From Pseudomonadota bacterium (GTDB taxonomy: Bacteria > Pseudomonadota > Alphaproteobacteria > Puniceispirillales > Marisalimonadaceae): DNA of 64,000 nt. Location: assembly GCA_028382005.1 (NCBI GenBank), contig JAOESH010000003.1:61383-125382 (forward strand), written 5' to 3'. The position numbers and the translations under genes are program-made. How positions within the stretch are numbered: the stretch's first letter is position 1; each line of letters starts with the position of its first letter. The notes beneath the pieces are model-generated. The model worked only from the letters and a program-made list of their open reading frames with translations. It was not told the DNA's origin and did not search any database. Below, piece after piece: positions 45,074-55,195 of the stretch.

Positions 45074-45943
45074 TTATTCTTTTACTTTACTTATTTTGTT
45101 TAGATGTATTTCAGCATTGATAATAAATTCTTTAATTGATTTCTTCCAGTTATCCGGAAGAGTTTTTAACAAGTTTAAGCACTTATCTAAATTACCTTTT
45201 TTTAATTCTGTCTCTGCTTTGGTTATTATAGCACGAGGGGTTGAATTATTAGAGTATTGTCTTAGCTTTAAAAAACCTGCTAGATAATTTTTAAATCTGG
45301 ACAAATAACCTAATTCATTTTTATCAATTTGTTCATTTGAAGTTGATTCCAAGTCTTCTCTTGCAAGAAGTTTGTCAATAATGATTTGAGTTTCTAAAAT
45401 CAACTCAACCTCTTTTTTCAAATAAACAACATCCAAGGAAGAATTATTTTGGGGACTTGAAACAAGATTTTTTTTAAGTTTGAAATCATTATTATTTTGA
45501 TGATCTAAGACTTTATTATTTATTTCTAAACTAATTTGTTTTTTAGCGATTAATTCAATTTCACTTTTAATCGACATTACTAAAGAAGATAAATCTTTAA
45601 ATTCAGTTTCAGTTATCATATTTTCATTTTTAGAAATTGCTAAAATTTGATTTTTAATTATTTTTATTTCTTCTGTAAGAATAGCGAATTTATTGCCTTC
45701 TTTATTGTTTTTCTCTATCTCTTCAATAATGATATTAACTCTTTTAGTTTCAGTTTCAGACAATTTAGGAATATAATGAAGTATAACCCAACTAAGCAGA
45801 GTGACAGTTAAAATTAAGGTTATAACAGATGTAAAAAACGCAGGGTTTTTATAGTTGTTTTTATTTGTTACTTGTTTTACTGGCTCCATATCGATGATAG
45901 TTTCTTTATCATTTTTAATTTTTTGAGCTTTAGTTTCTGTCAT
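45074..45943 (-). CDS. Mitofilin (Mic60)-like membrane protein
   Basis: 289 residues. One membrane helix (about 35-55: FFTSVITLILTVTLLSWVIL), then a long predicted coiled coil (about 65-165) and a C-terminal helical part (RAIITKAETELKKGNLDKCLNLLKTLPD). This topology between hemD and hemY is the alphaproteobacterial Mic60 homologue, thought to shape inner-membrane folds. Sequence identity is low, so the call uses position and architecture. Confidence 0.75.
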   Translation of the reverse strand: MTETKAQKIKNDKETIIDMEPVKQVTNKNNYKNPAFFTSVITLILTVTLLSWVILHYIPKLSETETKRVNIIIEEIEKNNKEGNKFAILTEEIKIIKNQILAISKNENMITETEFKDLSSLVMSIKSEIELIAKKQISLEINNKVLDHQNNNDFKLKKNLVSSPQNNSSLDVVYLKKEVELILETQIIIDKLLAREDLESTSNEQIDKNELGYLSRFKNYLAGFLKLRQYSNNSTPRAIITKAETELKKGNLDKCLNLLKTLPDNWKKSIKEFIINAEIHLNKISKVKE

Positions 45944-45957
45944 GTTAATCTTCCAAA

Positions 45958-46719
45958 TTACCTAGATAATTGTAATATATAATCTAAGATATCTTTAGTA
46001 AAATTTTTGTTTATATTCACTACGTTATTCCAACCAATGCTTTTCCCGTTATTAGCAACATTTTCACTATTAACTAATAAAGTAGATTTATTATTTACTT
46101 CACTAAATAAATTGAGCTTTTGCAAAATATCTTTTGTAATTGAAACATTACGTGAAGAAAAAATTAATAAATTAATTTTTTTGTAATTAACTAGATCATT
46201 TTGGATAGATCTAGAGATTTTAATTATGGGTTGCGTTTCGTAAGCCTCGAAAATTTCTATTTTTCTATTTTTTACAATAAGTCTTTCTTCTAAATCCGAA
46301 CTTCTGTTTTTAGCAGCAACCCATAACCCTAGATCTATATCTAAAGTATTGCTGATAATTAGTTGGTATAAAGACATTGAGTTATTGTTTGCACTCAAAA
46401 CATTTTCATAACCTTTTCGATTCAGTTTTACCTTAGTTTCTTCGCCAATAGCAAAAACTTTAATGTTTTTTTTAGTAAAGTTTTTACTATTTAAAATTAT
46501 TTTTTCTAAAGGTTGTAATGCATTAGCGCTGGTAATTATGAAGTAATCAAAGTTATGATTTAGTAAATATGATTTATAGACATCATTATATTTTGTAGTC
46601 GTTATTGGAAAAGGTTTAGCATAAACCCCATTGTCATTGAGGTATTTTGAATTAATTTCGGCATCTCTTTTTTCCCGAAGTACAAATGTGATATTATTAA
46701 ATTTAATATTCAAAATCAC
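45958..46719 (-). CDS. hemD: Uroporphyrinogen-III synthase
   Basis: 253 residues. Two-domain alpha/beta protein; the family is poorly conserved, but FDYFIITSANAL, VFAIGEETKVKLNRKGYE, LWVAAKNRSSDLEERL and LIFSSRNVS fit, and it follows hemC after 18 bases. It closes and rearranges hydroxymethylbilane to uroporphyrinogen III. Compact divergence is usual for this family. Confidence 0.88.
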   Translation of the reverse strand: MILNIKFNNITFVLREKRDAEINSKYLNDNGVYAKPFPITTTKYNDVYKSYLLNHNFDYFIITSANALQPLEKIILNSKNFTKKNIKVFAIGEETKVKLNRKGYENVLSANNNSMSLYQLIISNTLDIDLGLWVAAKNRSSDLEERLIVKNRKIEIFEAYETQPIIKISRSIQNDLVNYKKINLLIFSSRNVSITKDILQKLNLFSEVNNKSTLLVNSENVANNGKSIGWNNVVNINKNFTKDILDYILQLSR

Positions 46720-46737
46720 TCCTTAATCTTATATCAG

Positions 46738-47652
46738 TTAATCAAATATAATTTCACCGATACTTTTAGCAATTAATTCCTTTCCTAATTGCTCACCTAA
46801 TAAAACAGCATCCTTTTTTGAGCCTTTTATTTCAGACTTTATTACTTTTGAACCATCTGGTCTAGCAATCGCTCCATACAAAAATAAATCTTCATCATTA
46901 ATAATGTATGCACTTGACGAAATGGGTGATCTACATGTTCCATCTAAAGTTTTAAGCATACTTCTTTCCGCTAAAGCTTCTGAATATGTGTTTATATCAT
47001 TGATACTTAGAAAAATTTTATTTACTGCCATCTCTAACTTAGTTTTTTTATTAGTGGTAGATTGTATTGCAATTATACCTTGAGAAGATGCTGGGGGTAT
47101 TATTTCTTTTGGAATAATGCAACCTAGATCTATTTTCAATCTGTCTAGACCAGCTTTTGCTAATATTATTGCATCAAAAAGCCCATTATTAAGCTTTTCA
47201 ATCCGTGTTAATACATTACCTCTTAATAGTTTAATTTTTAAATCTGGTCTGTATGATTTAGCAAATGCTGCCCTTCTAACTGAACTAGTTCCAACAACTG
47301 CATTGTTTGGAAGATCGTCTAGGGTATCGTATTCTCCTAATAACACATCATACCTATTACCTCTTGGAAGGACCCCAGCAATTTTAGTATTTGGCGCAAT
47401 ATCAGTTTCCATGTCTTTCATTGAATGAACAGCTATATCTGCGTCATCCTTTAAAATTGTGTTTTCAAGTTCTTTTATAAATAGACCTTTGCCTCCAATG
47501 TCAGCTAACGATCTATCTAAAACTTGATCTCCTGATGTAATAACTTCAACAATGTGTGTTTCAATATCTTCAGTAAAACATTCCTTTAGAATTTCAACCT
47601 GACGTAAAGCCAAATTAGATCTTCGTGAAGCAATTCGTATCCTTAATGCCAT
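46738..47652 (-). CDS. hemC: Hydroxymethylbilane synthase (porphobilinogen deaminase)
   Basis: 304 residues. RIASRRSNLALRQVEILKE, DRSLADIGGKGLFIKELE, AVHSMKDMETDI, VGTSSVRRAAF, RGNVLTRIEKL, and the dipyrromethane-cofactor Cys in LDGTCRSPISSSA. It polymerises four porphobilinogens. It is the first gene of hemC-hemD-mitofilin-hemY and is divergent from tsaD. Confidence 0.96.
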   Translation of the reverse strand: MALRIRIASRRSNLALRQVEILKECFTEDIETHIVEVITSGDQVLDRSLADIGGKGLFIKELENTILKDDADIAVHSMKDMETDIAPNTKIAGVLPRGNRYDVLLGEYDTLDDLPNNAVVGTSSVRRAAFAKSYRPDLKIKLLRGNVLTRIEKLNNGLFDAIILAKAGLDRLKIDLGCIIPKEIIPPASSQGIIAIQSTTNKKTKLEMAVNKIFLSINDINTYSEALAERSMLKTLDGTCRSPISSSAYIINDEDLFLYGAIARPDGSKVIKSEIKGSKKDAVLLGEQLGKELIAKSIGEIIFD

Positions 47653-47811
47653 GTTTAATTCAATCGCGTATTAATAAATAAATGTTTAAACCTTAGACTA
47701 AATATTTTATAGACATATAGTAAATCTAAAAACTTACAATAATAATTTATATTTGCATAACTGAGTTTTAATTCTATTTTAACTTCAAAGTTATTCAATT
47801 AGGACAATGAC

Positions 47812-48906
47812 ATGAGCTGCAAAAATCATAAAGTTATTATGGGCATTGAAACTAGTTGTGATGATACAGCAATAGCTATTGTAAACTCAAAAAAAGATAT
47901 TCTGTCGAACATTGTTATTAACCAAAATACAAATTTATCTAAATATGGTGGAATAGTTCCTGAAATTGCAGCTAGAGATCATCTCGCTAACATAGATTAT
48001 GCTGTTCAAGAAGCATTGGAGTTATCAAAGTGTAAGTTAGAAGATATAGACTTAATTGCTGCTACTGGTGGCCCAGGTTTAATTGGAGGGGTTATTGTAG
48101 GAACAGTTTTTGCAAAATCTTTAGCTATGTCTTTAGACAAACCATATGTTGCAGTTAATCATCTTGAAGGACATGCTTTGACTGCTAGATTAACAAATAA
48201 TATTGAGTATCCTTACTTATTACTACTTGTTTCCGGGGGTCATACCCAAATTATAGCAGTTTTAGAATATGGCAAATATTCTAGATTAAGCTCAACTTTA
48301 GACGATGCTGCCGGAGAAACTTTTGATAAAGCAGCAAAAATATTAGATATAGGCTTTCCTGGCGGGCCTATGATAGAAAAAATGGCTATGAGTGGCGATC
48401 CTAAAAGTTATCAATTACCAAGGCCAATGTATAAATCTAAAAATCCAAATTTTTCGTTTTCAGGACTTAAAACAGCATTCAACCAAACTGTTTTAAAGAA
48501 TACATTAACCAAGAATAATATATCCAATTTGTCGGCTAGTATTCAAAAAGCTATATCTGATTGTTTAGTAGACAGAACAAGAGTTGCTTTAGATCAATTT
48601 AAAATGATGATAAATAAAAACTCTAATGTTCAATTAGTTGTTGCAGGTGGTGTTGCTTCTAATAAGTATATCAGGAATGAATTAGAAAAATTAGCATTTA
48701 TAAGTAATACTAAATTTCATGCCCCTCCAATAAATCTATGTACAGACAATGGTGCTATGATTGCTTGGGCAGGTTATGAAAAATATATTTATGAAGGAGA
48801 GACTAATTTAAATTTCAAACCCAGGCCTAGATGGCCATTAGACCCAGATGCGCATCAAAAAAACCCAATTCATAGTAAAATTGGTAAAAGTGGAGTAAAA
48901 GCTTAA
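47812..48906 (+). CDS. tsaD: tRNA N6-adenosine threonylcarbamoyltransferase
   Basis: 364 residues, ASKHA fold. MGIETSCDDTAIAIV, GGIVPEIAARDH, AATGGPGLIGG, NHLEGHALTARL with metal-binding histidines, LVSGGHTQI, and FSFSGLKTAF; LCTDNGAMIAWAG near the C-terminus. It transfers the threonylcarbamoyl group to A37 of ANN-reading tRNAs. Its stop abuts the gpsA start. It is universal and a good phylogenetic marker. Confidence 0.97.
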   Translation: MSCKNHKVIMGIETSCDDTAIAIVNSKKDILSNIVINQNTNLSKYGGIVPEIAARDHLANIDYAVQEALELSKCKLEDIDLIAATGGPGLIGGVIVGTVFAKSLAMSLDKPYVAVNHLEGHALTARLTNNIEYPYLLLLVSGGHTQIIAVLEYGKYSRLSSTLDDAAGETFDKAAKILDIGFPGGPMIEKMAMSGDPKSYQLPRPMYKSKNPNFSFSGLKTAFNQTVLKNTLTKNNISNLSASIQKAISDCLVDRTRVALDQFKMMINKNSNVQLVVAGGVASNKYIRNELEKLAFISNTKFHAPPINLCTDNGAMIAWAGYEKYIYEGETNLNFKPRPRWPLDPDAHQKNPIHSKIGKSGVKA

Positions 48907-49893
48907 ATGTCAGTTTTTTCAAATATATGTTTTTATGGAGGGGGTGCATGGGGACAAGCTTTGGCTTTAACTCTTGCCTCAATTGGTCATAAATCAACTT
49001 TGATTGTTTCTGACGAAATTAGAGCTAAAGAAATTAATAATCATTTATCAAGAAGATTTCCTAAAACTCCATTAAACTCACTTATACAAGCATCTACTAA
49101 GAGCAATGAAGTACTTAAAAAAAGTGATTTAGTATTTATTACTACAGAAAGTAAAAGAGTATTGAAGGTAATGGAAGAAGTATCTTTGTTTTCGTCAAAA
49201 AGAGCTAATGTTATAATAACTTCAAAAGGGTTTGCTACAAAAGATGGACAAACATTCTGTGATATAGCTGAAGATCAATTTCCTGATTTAAAATTATCTA
49301 TTTTAACAGGCCCTACTTTTGCTGACGAAATTGCAAACAACCAACCTGCTGCTGCTATAGTTGCTAATAAAGATGTTAATTCCGCACAAACTTTATGTGA
49401 ATTATTCCACAACTCAAACCTTAGACTTTATCCCAATGACGATCCACTTGGTGCGTCAATTGCTGGAGCTGTGAAAAATATAATTGCTATTGGCGCTGGT
49501 ATTATTGTGGGATTAGAATTAGGTGATAACGCAAAAGCGGCCTTAATTACTAGGGGATTGTCAGAAACATCAGAGTTAATTAAGAATGCTGGCGGTAAAT
49601 TTTCTACTGTCTTTGGACTTGCTGGAATTGGTGACATGTCTCTGACATGCAGTGGACCTCATTCCAGAAATATGGCCTATGGAATTAACATAGTTAAAGA
49701 TAATAAAAACAGAAATAAACAAGGGCTTGTAGAAGGATTGAATGCTTTAGATTCTACTATTTTTTTAGCAGAAAAACTTAACGTAGAGATGCCAATAGTA
49801 AATGCCATTAATGATATATTGAGGAAGGAAGCTAACATCAATGAGGTCATTAAGAAACTTTTATCAAGACCTATAACAAATGAATTTTTATAA
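48907..49893 (+). CDS. gpsA: Glycerol-3-phosphate dehydrogenase [NAD(P)+]
   Basis: 328 residues. FYGGGAWGQALALTLASIGH (NAD site), ITSKGFATKDGQTFC, ILTGPTFADEIANNQPAA, GAVKNIIAIGAGIIVGLELGDNAKAALITRG with the catalytic Lys, FGLAGIGDMSLTCSG and the C-terminal LLSRP. Makes glycerol-3-phosphate for phospholipid synthesis. It directly abuts tsaD, typical for Alphaproteobacteria. Confidence 0.96.
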   Translation: MSVFSNICFYGGGAWGQALALTLASIGHKSTLIVSDEIRAKEINNHLSRRFPKTPLNSLIQASTKSNEVLKKSDLVFITTESKRVLKVMEEVSLFSSKRANVIITSKGFATKDGQTFCDIAEDQFPDLKLSILTGPTFADEIANNQPAAAIVANKDVNSAQTLCELFHNSNLRLYPNDDPLGASIAGAVKNIIAIGAGIIVGLELGDNAKAALITRGLSETSELIKNAGGKFSTVFGLAGIGDMSLTCSGPHSRNMAYGINIVKDNKNRNKQGLVEGLNALDSTIFLAEKLNVEMPIVNAINDILRKEANINEVIKKLLSRPITNEFL

Positions 49894-49928
49894 TAAAAAA
49901 GTTCAATAGCCACTTAAACTTAAAATGA

Positions 49929-50306
49929 TTAATCTTTATTTTGTTTTTTTTCTTTTGAAATAAAATAAAGATTCCTTCCATAAATAAAAACTCCAACTGA
50001 CTGTCCTGCTATAATAACAGGGTCCTGCCTCCAAATGGCATAAGTTAGAAGAACTAATCCACCAGAAATAGAAAAATACCAAAAAGCAACTGGTATAACA
50101 GAGCGGCCAGCATTTTCGCTACTTAGCCATTGAATTATAAACCTAGTTGCAAATAATGCTTGTCCACCAAAACCAATAACAATCATTATTGTTTCTGGAT
50201 GATTATTTAAATATGGCTCTAAAAAAGGAACAAAATAAATTATAGTTTCATTTATCCCATAAGCGAACTTTTCGATTTGCATTGACAGAAAAGATATTAA
50301 ATTCAT
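49929..50306 (-). CDS. Lipid-A-disaccharide synthase N-terminal-like domain membrane protein
   Basis: 125 residues, three to four membrane helices. IGFGGQALFATRFIIQWLSSENAGRS and VIPVAFWYFSISGGLVLLTYAIWRQDPV are the LABN domain (PF07578) segments. Its start overlaps the GT2 stop by four bases (ATGA). In many bacteria such proteins accompany GT2/GT39 lipid-A sugar transfer and may flip or anchor the polyprenyl sugar. Confidence 0.88.
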   Translation of the reverse strand: MNLISFLSMQIEKFAYGINETIIYFVPFLEPYLNNHPETIMIVIGFGGQALFATRFIIQWLSSENAGRSVIPVAFWYFSISGGLVLLTYAIWRQDPVIIAGQSVGVFIYGRNLYFISKEKKQNKD

Positions 50307-51034
50307 CTAAAAATCTCTTTGGAAAATTTATTTTTTGGCATTCTTTTTCTAAGCCATATTACTCCCAATATGTCTGAGATCCCAACTATTAACCTTCCAA
50401 AGTTTGTGTAATTAGAGGTGCCTATTTGTCTTTCTCTATGCTTAACGTCATATTCCAAAATTTTAGCTTCTTCTCTATGAGCTAAAGCTGATAAAAATCT
50501 ATGCATGTGGTCAAAATAAGGAAGCTTCAAAAATAATTCCTTGTGAAATACTTTAATACCGCAACCAGAATCTGGATGAGTATCTTTTAAAAGGAATAAC
50601 CTAGAATATTTAGCAACAGATGATGCCCATAATCTATGCTTACCATCTTTCCTATTAACCCTAACTCCACCCACAAATACAAGGTGATTAGTATTGTTAT
50701 TAAACAACTTTATCATACCCAAAAGGTCAGATGGGTCATTTTGACCATCACCATCTAATGTAGCTATGATAGGCGATTTTGAAGCAATTACGCCGGAACG
50801 TAATGCAGCAGACTGGCCTTGACTTTCTTTATGATTAATTACCCTTAATCTTTTATTTTTTATTAAACTAAGTTTCAGTTCATCTGCTGTTTTATCTTTA
50901 GAGCCATCATTAACATATATTATTTCATAATTAAGTTTTTGTAACGCATCATCAATCTCTTGAATTAAACTTTCAATGTTACCGGCTTCATTTTTAACTG
51001 GGACAACAACAGAAATGTCAGTAGATTGTTTCAT
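50303..51034 (-). CDS. Family 2 glycosyltransferase (dolichyl-phosphate-mannose synthase/ArnC-like)
   Basis: 243 residues, GT-A fold. ISVVVPVKNEAGNIESLI, IIYVNDGSKDKTADEL, ATLDGDGQNDPSDLL with the metal DxD, DSGCGIKVFHKELF, and HRFLSALAHREEAKILEYDVKHRERQIGTSNY. It makes polyprenyl-phosphate sugars. It lies between the GT39 and LABN genes and probably supplies the donor for GT39. Confidence 0.9.
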   Translation of the reverse strand: MKQSTDISVVVPVKNEAGNIESLIQEIDDALQKLNYEIIYVNDGSKDKTADELKLSLIKNKRLRVINHKESQGQSAALRSGVIASKSPIIATLDGDGQNDPSDLLGMIKLFNNNTNHLVFVGGVRVNRKDGKHRLWASSVAKYSRLFLLKDTHPDSGCGIKVFHKELFLKLPYFDHMHRFLSALAHREEAKILEYDVKHRERQIGTSNYTNFGRLIVGISDILGVIWLRKRMPKNKFSKEIFR

Positions 51035-51078
51035 TATTTTCTTTTATTAAAATTAAATGTTAGCAATAAATAACCACT

Positions 51079-52806
51079 TTAATTAGATTGGTCAAATATT
51101 TGATTTTGAAAAATATGTATTTCTACATGTTTCCCCTTTGCTATATTATATCCTTCTACAACATCCTTTTTATCTAGCTTTAAATTTAACTGATTAACTG
51201 AAACTAAAAATTCTTCTAATGATCCTTTTTCAATTAAACCAAGATTATTTTTACCTTCCGCCAAAAAAATAGCTGCTTCTTGAGGTGTTGATAACAATAT
51301 ATTGTTATTTAATAAGAAAACTAAACTTGGCTCATGATAGCCTGAGGATACTACTGCATCTGGCTTTATATAATTAATCTTTTTTGAAATTATTTTACTT
51401 GGATATAAATAATCCAGACTAGGAAAAATAAATTGGAAGTTAATTATATTAAATAATGAAGCAAGACCAATAATTGCAAAAGGGAAATTATTGATTAATT
51501 TTTGATATTTTTGAAAACGAATATGAGATTTGAGAATTAGAATTATAGATAATATAAAAATAACAAGTGTCATAATTAAAGCTATTACAGACAAAAAAGT
51601 TATATGTAAATTTTCGTCAATATTAAAAATATTAGAAAAATATAGAATAGCAACACCAAGAACCAAGCCTCCTAAACCAAAAATTATAGAGAAAAAAAGT
51701 ATAGTTTTTTGTAGAAGAGAACTTTTTACATTACTAATTTGAGATTTTAAATGAAATAAACTACCTATAGCTAAAATTGCAATTGCAGGTAACACAGGCA
51801 AAGAATAGTGAAATAGTTTAGTTGGAACTAACTCTATAATTATCCAGAATGGAACTATCCAACAAATAAGAAATTGTACAACTAAATTCTTTTTGTTTTC
51901 TAAAGCAAATAATATTAAGCTAGGTAAAAAAGTGGCTATTGGCCATATTGCTATTGATAATATCAATAAATGCGTCCCAGGCCACGCGCCGTGACTTTCT
52001 TGTCCACTTTCTAGTTTATTTATAAAATCATCGTTAAAAGCTTTTTCAAAAAACAACCCTTGCGTAGCATCATCAATTGCAAAGAACCAAGGAAGAATAA
52101 TTATTGAACAAATTATAATACCTAAAATTGGGTTTAAAATTTTAATAAGGTTAAAGTTTTTTTGTAAAAAACAAAATGTAATAAGTGTTGGAAATAAAAT
52201 AGCAAATGATAATGGACCTTTTACAAGAACTCCAAAAGAAAAAACCACCCATATAATGGTTGGATATAAATACTTAAATCTAAATGTATTTTCCCCTTTT
52301 AAGATAAGTTTTAATAAAAAATATTGTTGAATACATATTAAGCTTAACAAAGTCGCGTCTGTTTTTGCTAAATGCGCTTCTCCAAGAAAAGCCATAGAGG
52401 ATGCAAAAAACATAGTTACAATTAAAGATTGCTGAAAAGGAAAAATAAGGCGTGCTATTAGGCAAGTGAAGATAATCGAAATTATAGAACTTATAAGAGA
52501 TGGAATACGAAAAGATCCAATATCAAATAAACCAAATATTTTTCCTGAAGCTGCCTGCAACCAATATATACCTACAGGTTTTTTTGCTCTCATTTCATCT
52601 TGAAATTTAATATTTATATAATCATTACTTTGTACCATTTGCCTACTAGCTTGTGCAAAACGAGCTTCGTCACGATCAATAGGAGGTATATTATTCTGAC
52701 CAGAAAAAAGAGCACTCAATATTAAAAAAAAGAGAACCCCAAAAGTTGTAATCTTAAACTTTCCTAATTCTCTTAACGAATTTTTAATATTTGTAAATTT
52801 CATCAT
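51079..52806 (-). CDS. Family 39 glycosyltransferase, ArnT-like
   Basis: About 575 residues, twelve or so membrane helices. FSGQNNIPPIDRDEARFAQASRQM with the catalytic Asp-Glu, MRAKKPVGIYWLQAASGKI, and AHLAKTDATLLSLICIQQYFL are the ArnT/PMT features. It moves a sugar from a lipid carrier to lipid A or another envelope acceptor in the periplasm. ATG at 52806 is chosen, as the upstream TTG at 52827 adds only LTRVDV. First gene of the GT39-GT2-LABN operon. Confidence 0.88.
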   Translation of the reverse strand: MMKFTNIKNSLRELGKFKITTFGVLFFLILSALFSGQNNIPPIDRDEARFAQASRQMVQSNDYINIKFQDEMRAKKPVGIYWLQAASGKIFGLFDIGSFRIPSLISSIISIIFTCLIARLIFPFQQSLIVTMFFASSMAFLGEAHLAKTDATLLSLICIQQYFLLKLILKGENTFRFKYLYPTIIWVVFSFGVLVKGPLSFAILFPTLITFCFLQKNFNLIKILNPILGIIICSIIILPWFFAIDDATQGLFFEKAFNDDFINKLESGQESHGAWPGTHLLILSIAIWPIATFLPSLILFALENKKNLVVQFLICWIVPFWIIIELVPTKLFHYSLPVLPAIAILAIGSLFHLKSQISNVKSSLLQKTILFFSIIFGLGGLVLGVAILYFSNIFNIDENLHITFLSVIALIMTLVIFILSIILILKSHIRFQKYQKLINNFPFAIIGLASLFNIINFQFIFPSLDYLYPSKIISKKINYIKPDAVVSSGYHEPSLVFLLNNNILLSTPQEAAIFLAEGKNNLGLIEKGSLEEFLVSVNQLNLKLDKKDVVEGYNIAKGKHVEIHIFQNQIFDQSN

Positions 52807-52895
52807 TACATCTACTCGTGTTAACAAATTAGAAATAACATAATTTTAAAATAATGTTATGATTTAATAAAATTTAATAAAGGATTTATTCAATA

Positions 52896-54353
52896 ATGGA
52901 CTATAAAATTGATAAAAAATTACTTGGTTTTTGTGAAAATGAAAAAAAAAGTTCAATTACATTATATATTATCAAAGATATAAATAGTTTAAAATTAACT
53001 AATCTTATCTCTGAAAAACAAAAAATATTTTTAAACTCAACTTTTAATATAGATCAGGAACGCTATGGGTTTTTCCCTGATGAAAATAATTATCTTGGAG
53101 GAGCAGTTGCTATAATTAGAGAATCTATTGAACCTAGACAAAGTGTTATTGACCAAGCCGCAAAGTTAACTACAAAATTACCAAAAAAAAAATGGGCTAT
53201 TAAATGTATAGATACATTAAAAGACAATGAAAAATATAATTTCATACTTGGCTGGGGATTAAGCTTTTATAAGTTTAATATACAAACAAATAAACAAAAC
53301 AAAGATACAAGTCAGACTTTATGTGTAAAAAATGTAAAAAAATTAATAAAAGAAAATGAATTAAAAAAATGTTTTGCTGAACTCAAAGGAATTTTTCTAG
53401 CAAGAGATTTAATAAACTTACCACCCAATATTTTAACACCCTACAATTATGAAAAAATTATTAAAAATTGTTTCAAAGGCCTTTCTACTAAAATTGTTAC
53501 ATATAAAGATAGACAACTTGAGAAAAACTTCCCTTTATTAAATTTTGTTGGAAGGTCATCAGAAAATAAACCTCTGCTCTTAGATATTAAATGGAGTAAG
53601 AATAATAAAAATAATTTTCCTAATATTACTCTTATAGGAAAAGGTGTTACTTTTGATAGTGGAGGATTAGATATCAAACCTTCAAATAGTATGATGCTCA
53701 TGAAGAAAGATATGGGAGGAAGTGCCGTTGTTCTTGGGATAGCTTACGCATTAATTTCTACCAATTGTCCTGTAAACCTAAGAGTAATACTACCTTTAGC
53801 TGAAAACTCTATATCTGAAAAATCTATGAGACCATTAGATGTAATATACTCAAGAAATAAAACTGCAGTTGAAATAGGAAACACTGACGCTGAAGGTAGG
53901 TTACTATTGGCTGATGCACTTACATTTAGTCAAGAAGGTAATGTTAAAAATGATTTTGTAATAGACTTTGCAACCCTAACAGGTGCCGCAAGAGTAGCCT
54001 TAGGAACAGAATTACCAGCTATATTCACTAATGACACTAATCTAGGAAAGATGATAATTAAAGAAGGTAAAGATCAAATTGATCCAATGTGGGAATTACC
54101 TTTATTCACTCCATATGAAAGATTTTTAGAAAATAAATATGACGCATTAAGTAGTACAGGTACAGCAGGCACAGGAGGGGCAATAACAGCTGCTCTATTC
54201 TTAAAGAAATTTGTGAATGTTGATACTAATTGGGCACACATTGATTTAATGGCTTGGAACACTTCAGGAAGGCCCGGATTTCCTGCTGGTGGAGAAGCTA
54301 TGGGGTTAAGAAACATAGTAAATATGATTGTTAAATATTGTAATCAAAAATAG
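52896..54353 (+). CDS. pepA: Leucyl aminopeptidase (M17 family)
   Basis: 485 residues. The C-terminal catalytic domain shows LIGKGVTFDSGGLDIKPS, MLMKKDMGGSAVVLG, LAENSISEKSMRPLDVI, and NTDAEGRLLLADAL, the M17 signature with metal ligands Asp and Glu; ATLTGAARVALGTELPA follows. The N-terminal regulatory domain (to about 160) is diverged. Degrades peptides in the cytoplasm. It is divergent from GT39 and convergent with the HisN-like gene. Confidence 0.93.
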   Translation: MDYKIDKKLLGFCENEKKSSITLYIIKDINSLKLTNLISEKQKIFLNSTFNIDQERYGFFPDENNYLGGAVAIIRESIEPRQSVIDQAAKLTTKLPKKKWAIKCIDTLKDNEKYNFILGWGLSFYKFNIQTNKQNKDTSQTLCVKNVKKLIKENELKKCFAELKGIFLARDLINLPPNILTPYNYEKIIKNCFKGLSTKIVTYKDRQLEKNFPLLNFVGRSSENKPLLLDIKWSKNNKNNFPNITLIGKGVTFDSGGLDIKPSNSMMLMKKDMGGSAVVLGIAYALISTNCPVNLRVILPLAENSISEKSMRPLDVIYSRNKTAVEIGNTDAEGRLLLADALTFSQEGNVKNDFVIDFATLTGAARVALGTELPAIFTNDTNLGKMIIKEGKDQIDPMWELPLFTPYERFLENKYDALSSTGTAGTGGAITAALFLKKFVNVDTNWAHIDLMAWNTSGRPGFPAGGEAMGLRNIVNMIVKYCNQK

Positions 54354-54365
54354 TTAAAATCAAAA

Positions 54366-55157
54366 TTATTTTAATAAAGTAATTGCTGAATGATAAATAT
54401 TATTGTGTCTAGATACTACAGTTGAATACTTATACTGGGTATCTTCTTTCAAAATTAGCTTGTCAGAATTCCAGTCTGTCACAATAATATCTTGAGATTC
54501 AAGAATAGGAACAAGAGGTAAAATATCATATGCAGATAATCCCTCTTCTACAACTAAATCTAGACCACCTGTAATAATCAGACAATAATTATGACAATCA
54601 CCTGACCAAATATTAGATTTAGTTTTTTCTATTATATTTTCGTACTTCCGCTTACCTTCTATGGAAAAGAAATTTGGATCTGTGGAGCCAACCGTTGCTT
54701 CAGAAATTTCATTAACTAACTTTCTTTTAAAAATAAACTTAGATTTGTTATAATAACAATTTGACTTATATCCTAACCATCGTTCGTTCAAAGCTGGAAA
54801 ATCAACTAAACCAATTAATGGTTTTCCTTTATAAGCCAGCCCTATTAAGGTGCCCCATAAAGGTCGACCAATTATATAGCTTCTAGTTCCATCAATAGGG
54901 TCCACAATCCATGTATAATCAGAACCTAATTGTTTTGAACTAACCTCTTCAGCAAGTATATTATGACTAGGAAATTTTGTTGATATAAGATTACAAATTA
55001 TTTTTTCAGCGTTTATATCAAATTGTGTTACAGGACTTCCATCAATTTTAATTTCTGGATGTAAATTTGAATAAAACCCTTCCAGAGTTAATTTTTTTGA
55101 AATATCAGCTAATGTGTATATAAATTCAGAAATTTCAATAAACTCAGCATCATTCAT
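54366..55157 (-). CDS. hisN: Inositol monophosphatase family, histidinol-phosphatase-like
   Basis: 263 residues. KIDGSPVTQFDINAEKII, ILAEEVSS, WIVDPIDGTRSYIIGRPLWGTLIGL, with metal ligands Glu, Asp, Asp, and SGDCHNYCLIITGGLDLVVE, YDILPLVPI. The GTRSYI (instead of GTxNF) and WG..IGL pattern resemble HisN histidinol-phosphatases of Alphaproteobacteria, though inositol phosphatase is possible. No his gene adjoins. Confidence 0.85.
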   Translation of the reverse strand: MNDAEFIEISEFIYTLADISKKLTLEGFYSNLHPEIKIDGSPVTQFDINAEKIICNLISTKFPSHNILAEEVSSKQLGSDYTWIVDPIDGTRSYIIGRPLWGTLIGLAYKGKPLIGLVDFPALNERWLGYKSNCYYNKSKFIFKRKLVNEISEATVGSTDPNFFSIEGKRKYENIIEKTKSNIWSGDCHNYCLIITGGLDLVVEEGLSAYDILPLVPILESQDIIVTDWNSDKLILKEDTQYKYSTVVSRHNNIYHSAITLLK

Positions 55158-55195
55158 TGAGAAACCTACTATTAAAAGCTACAAATAAAATCAAT

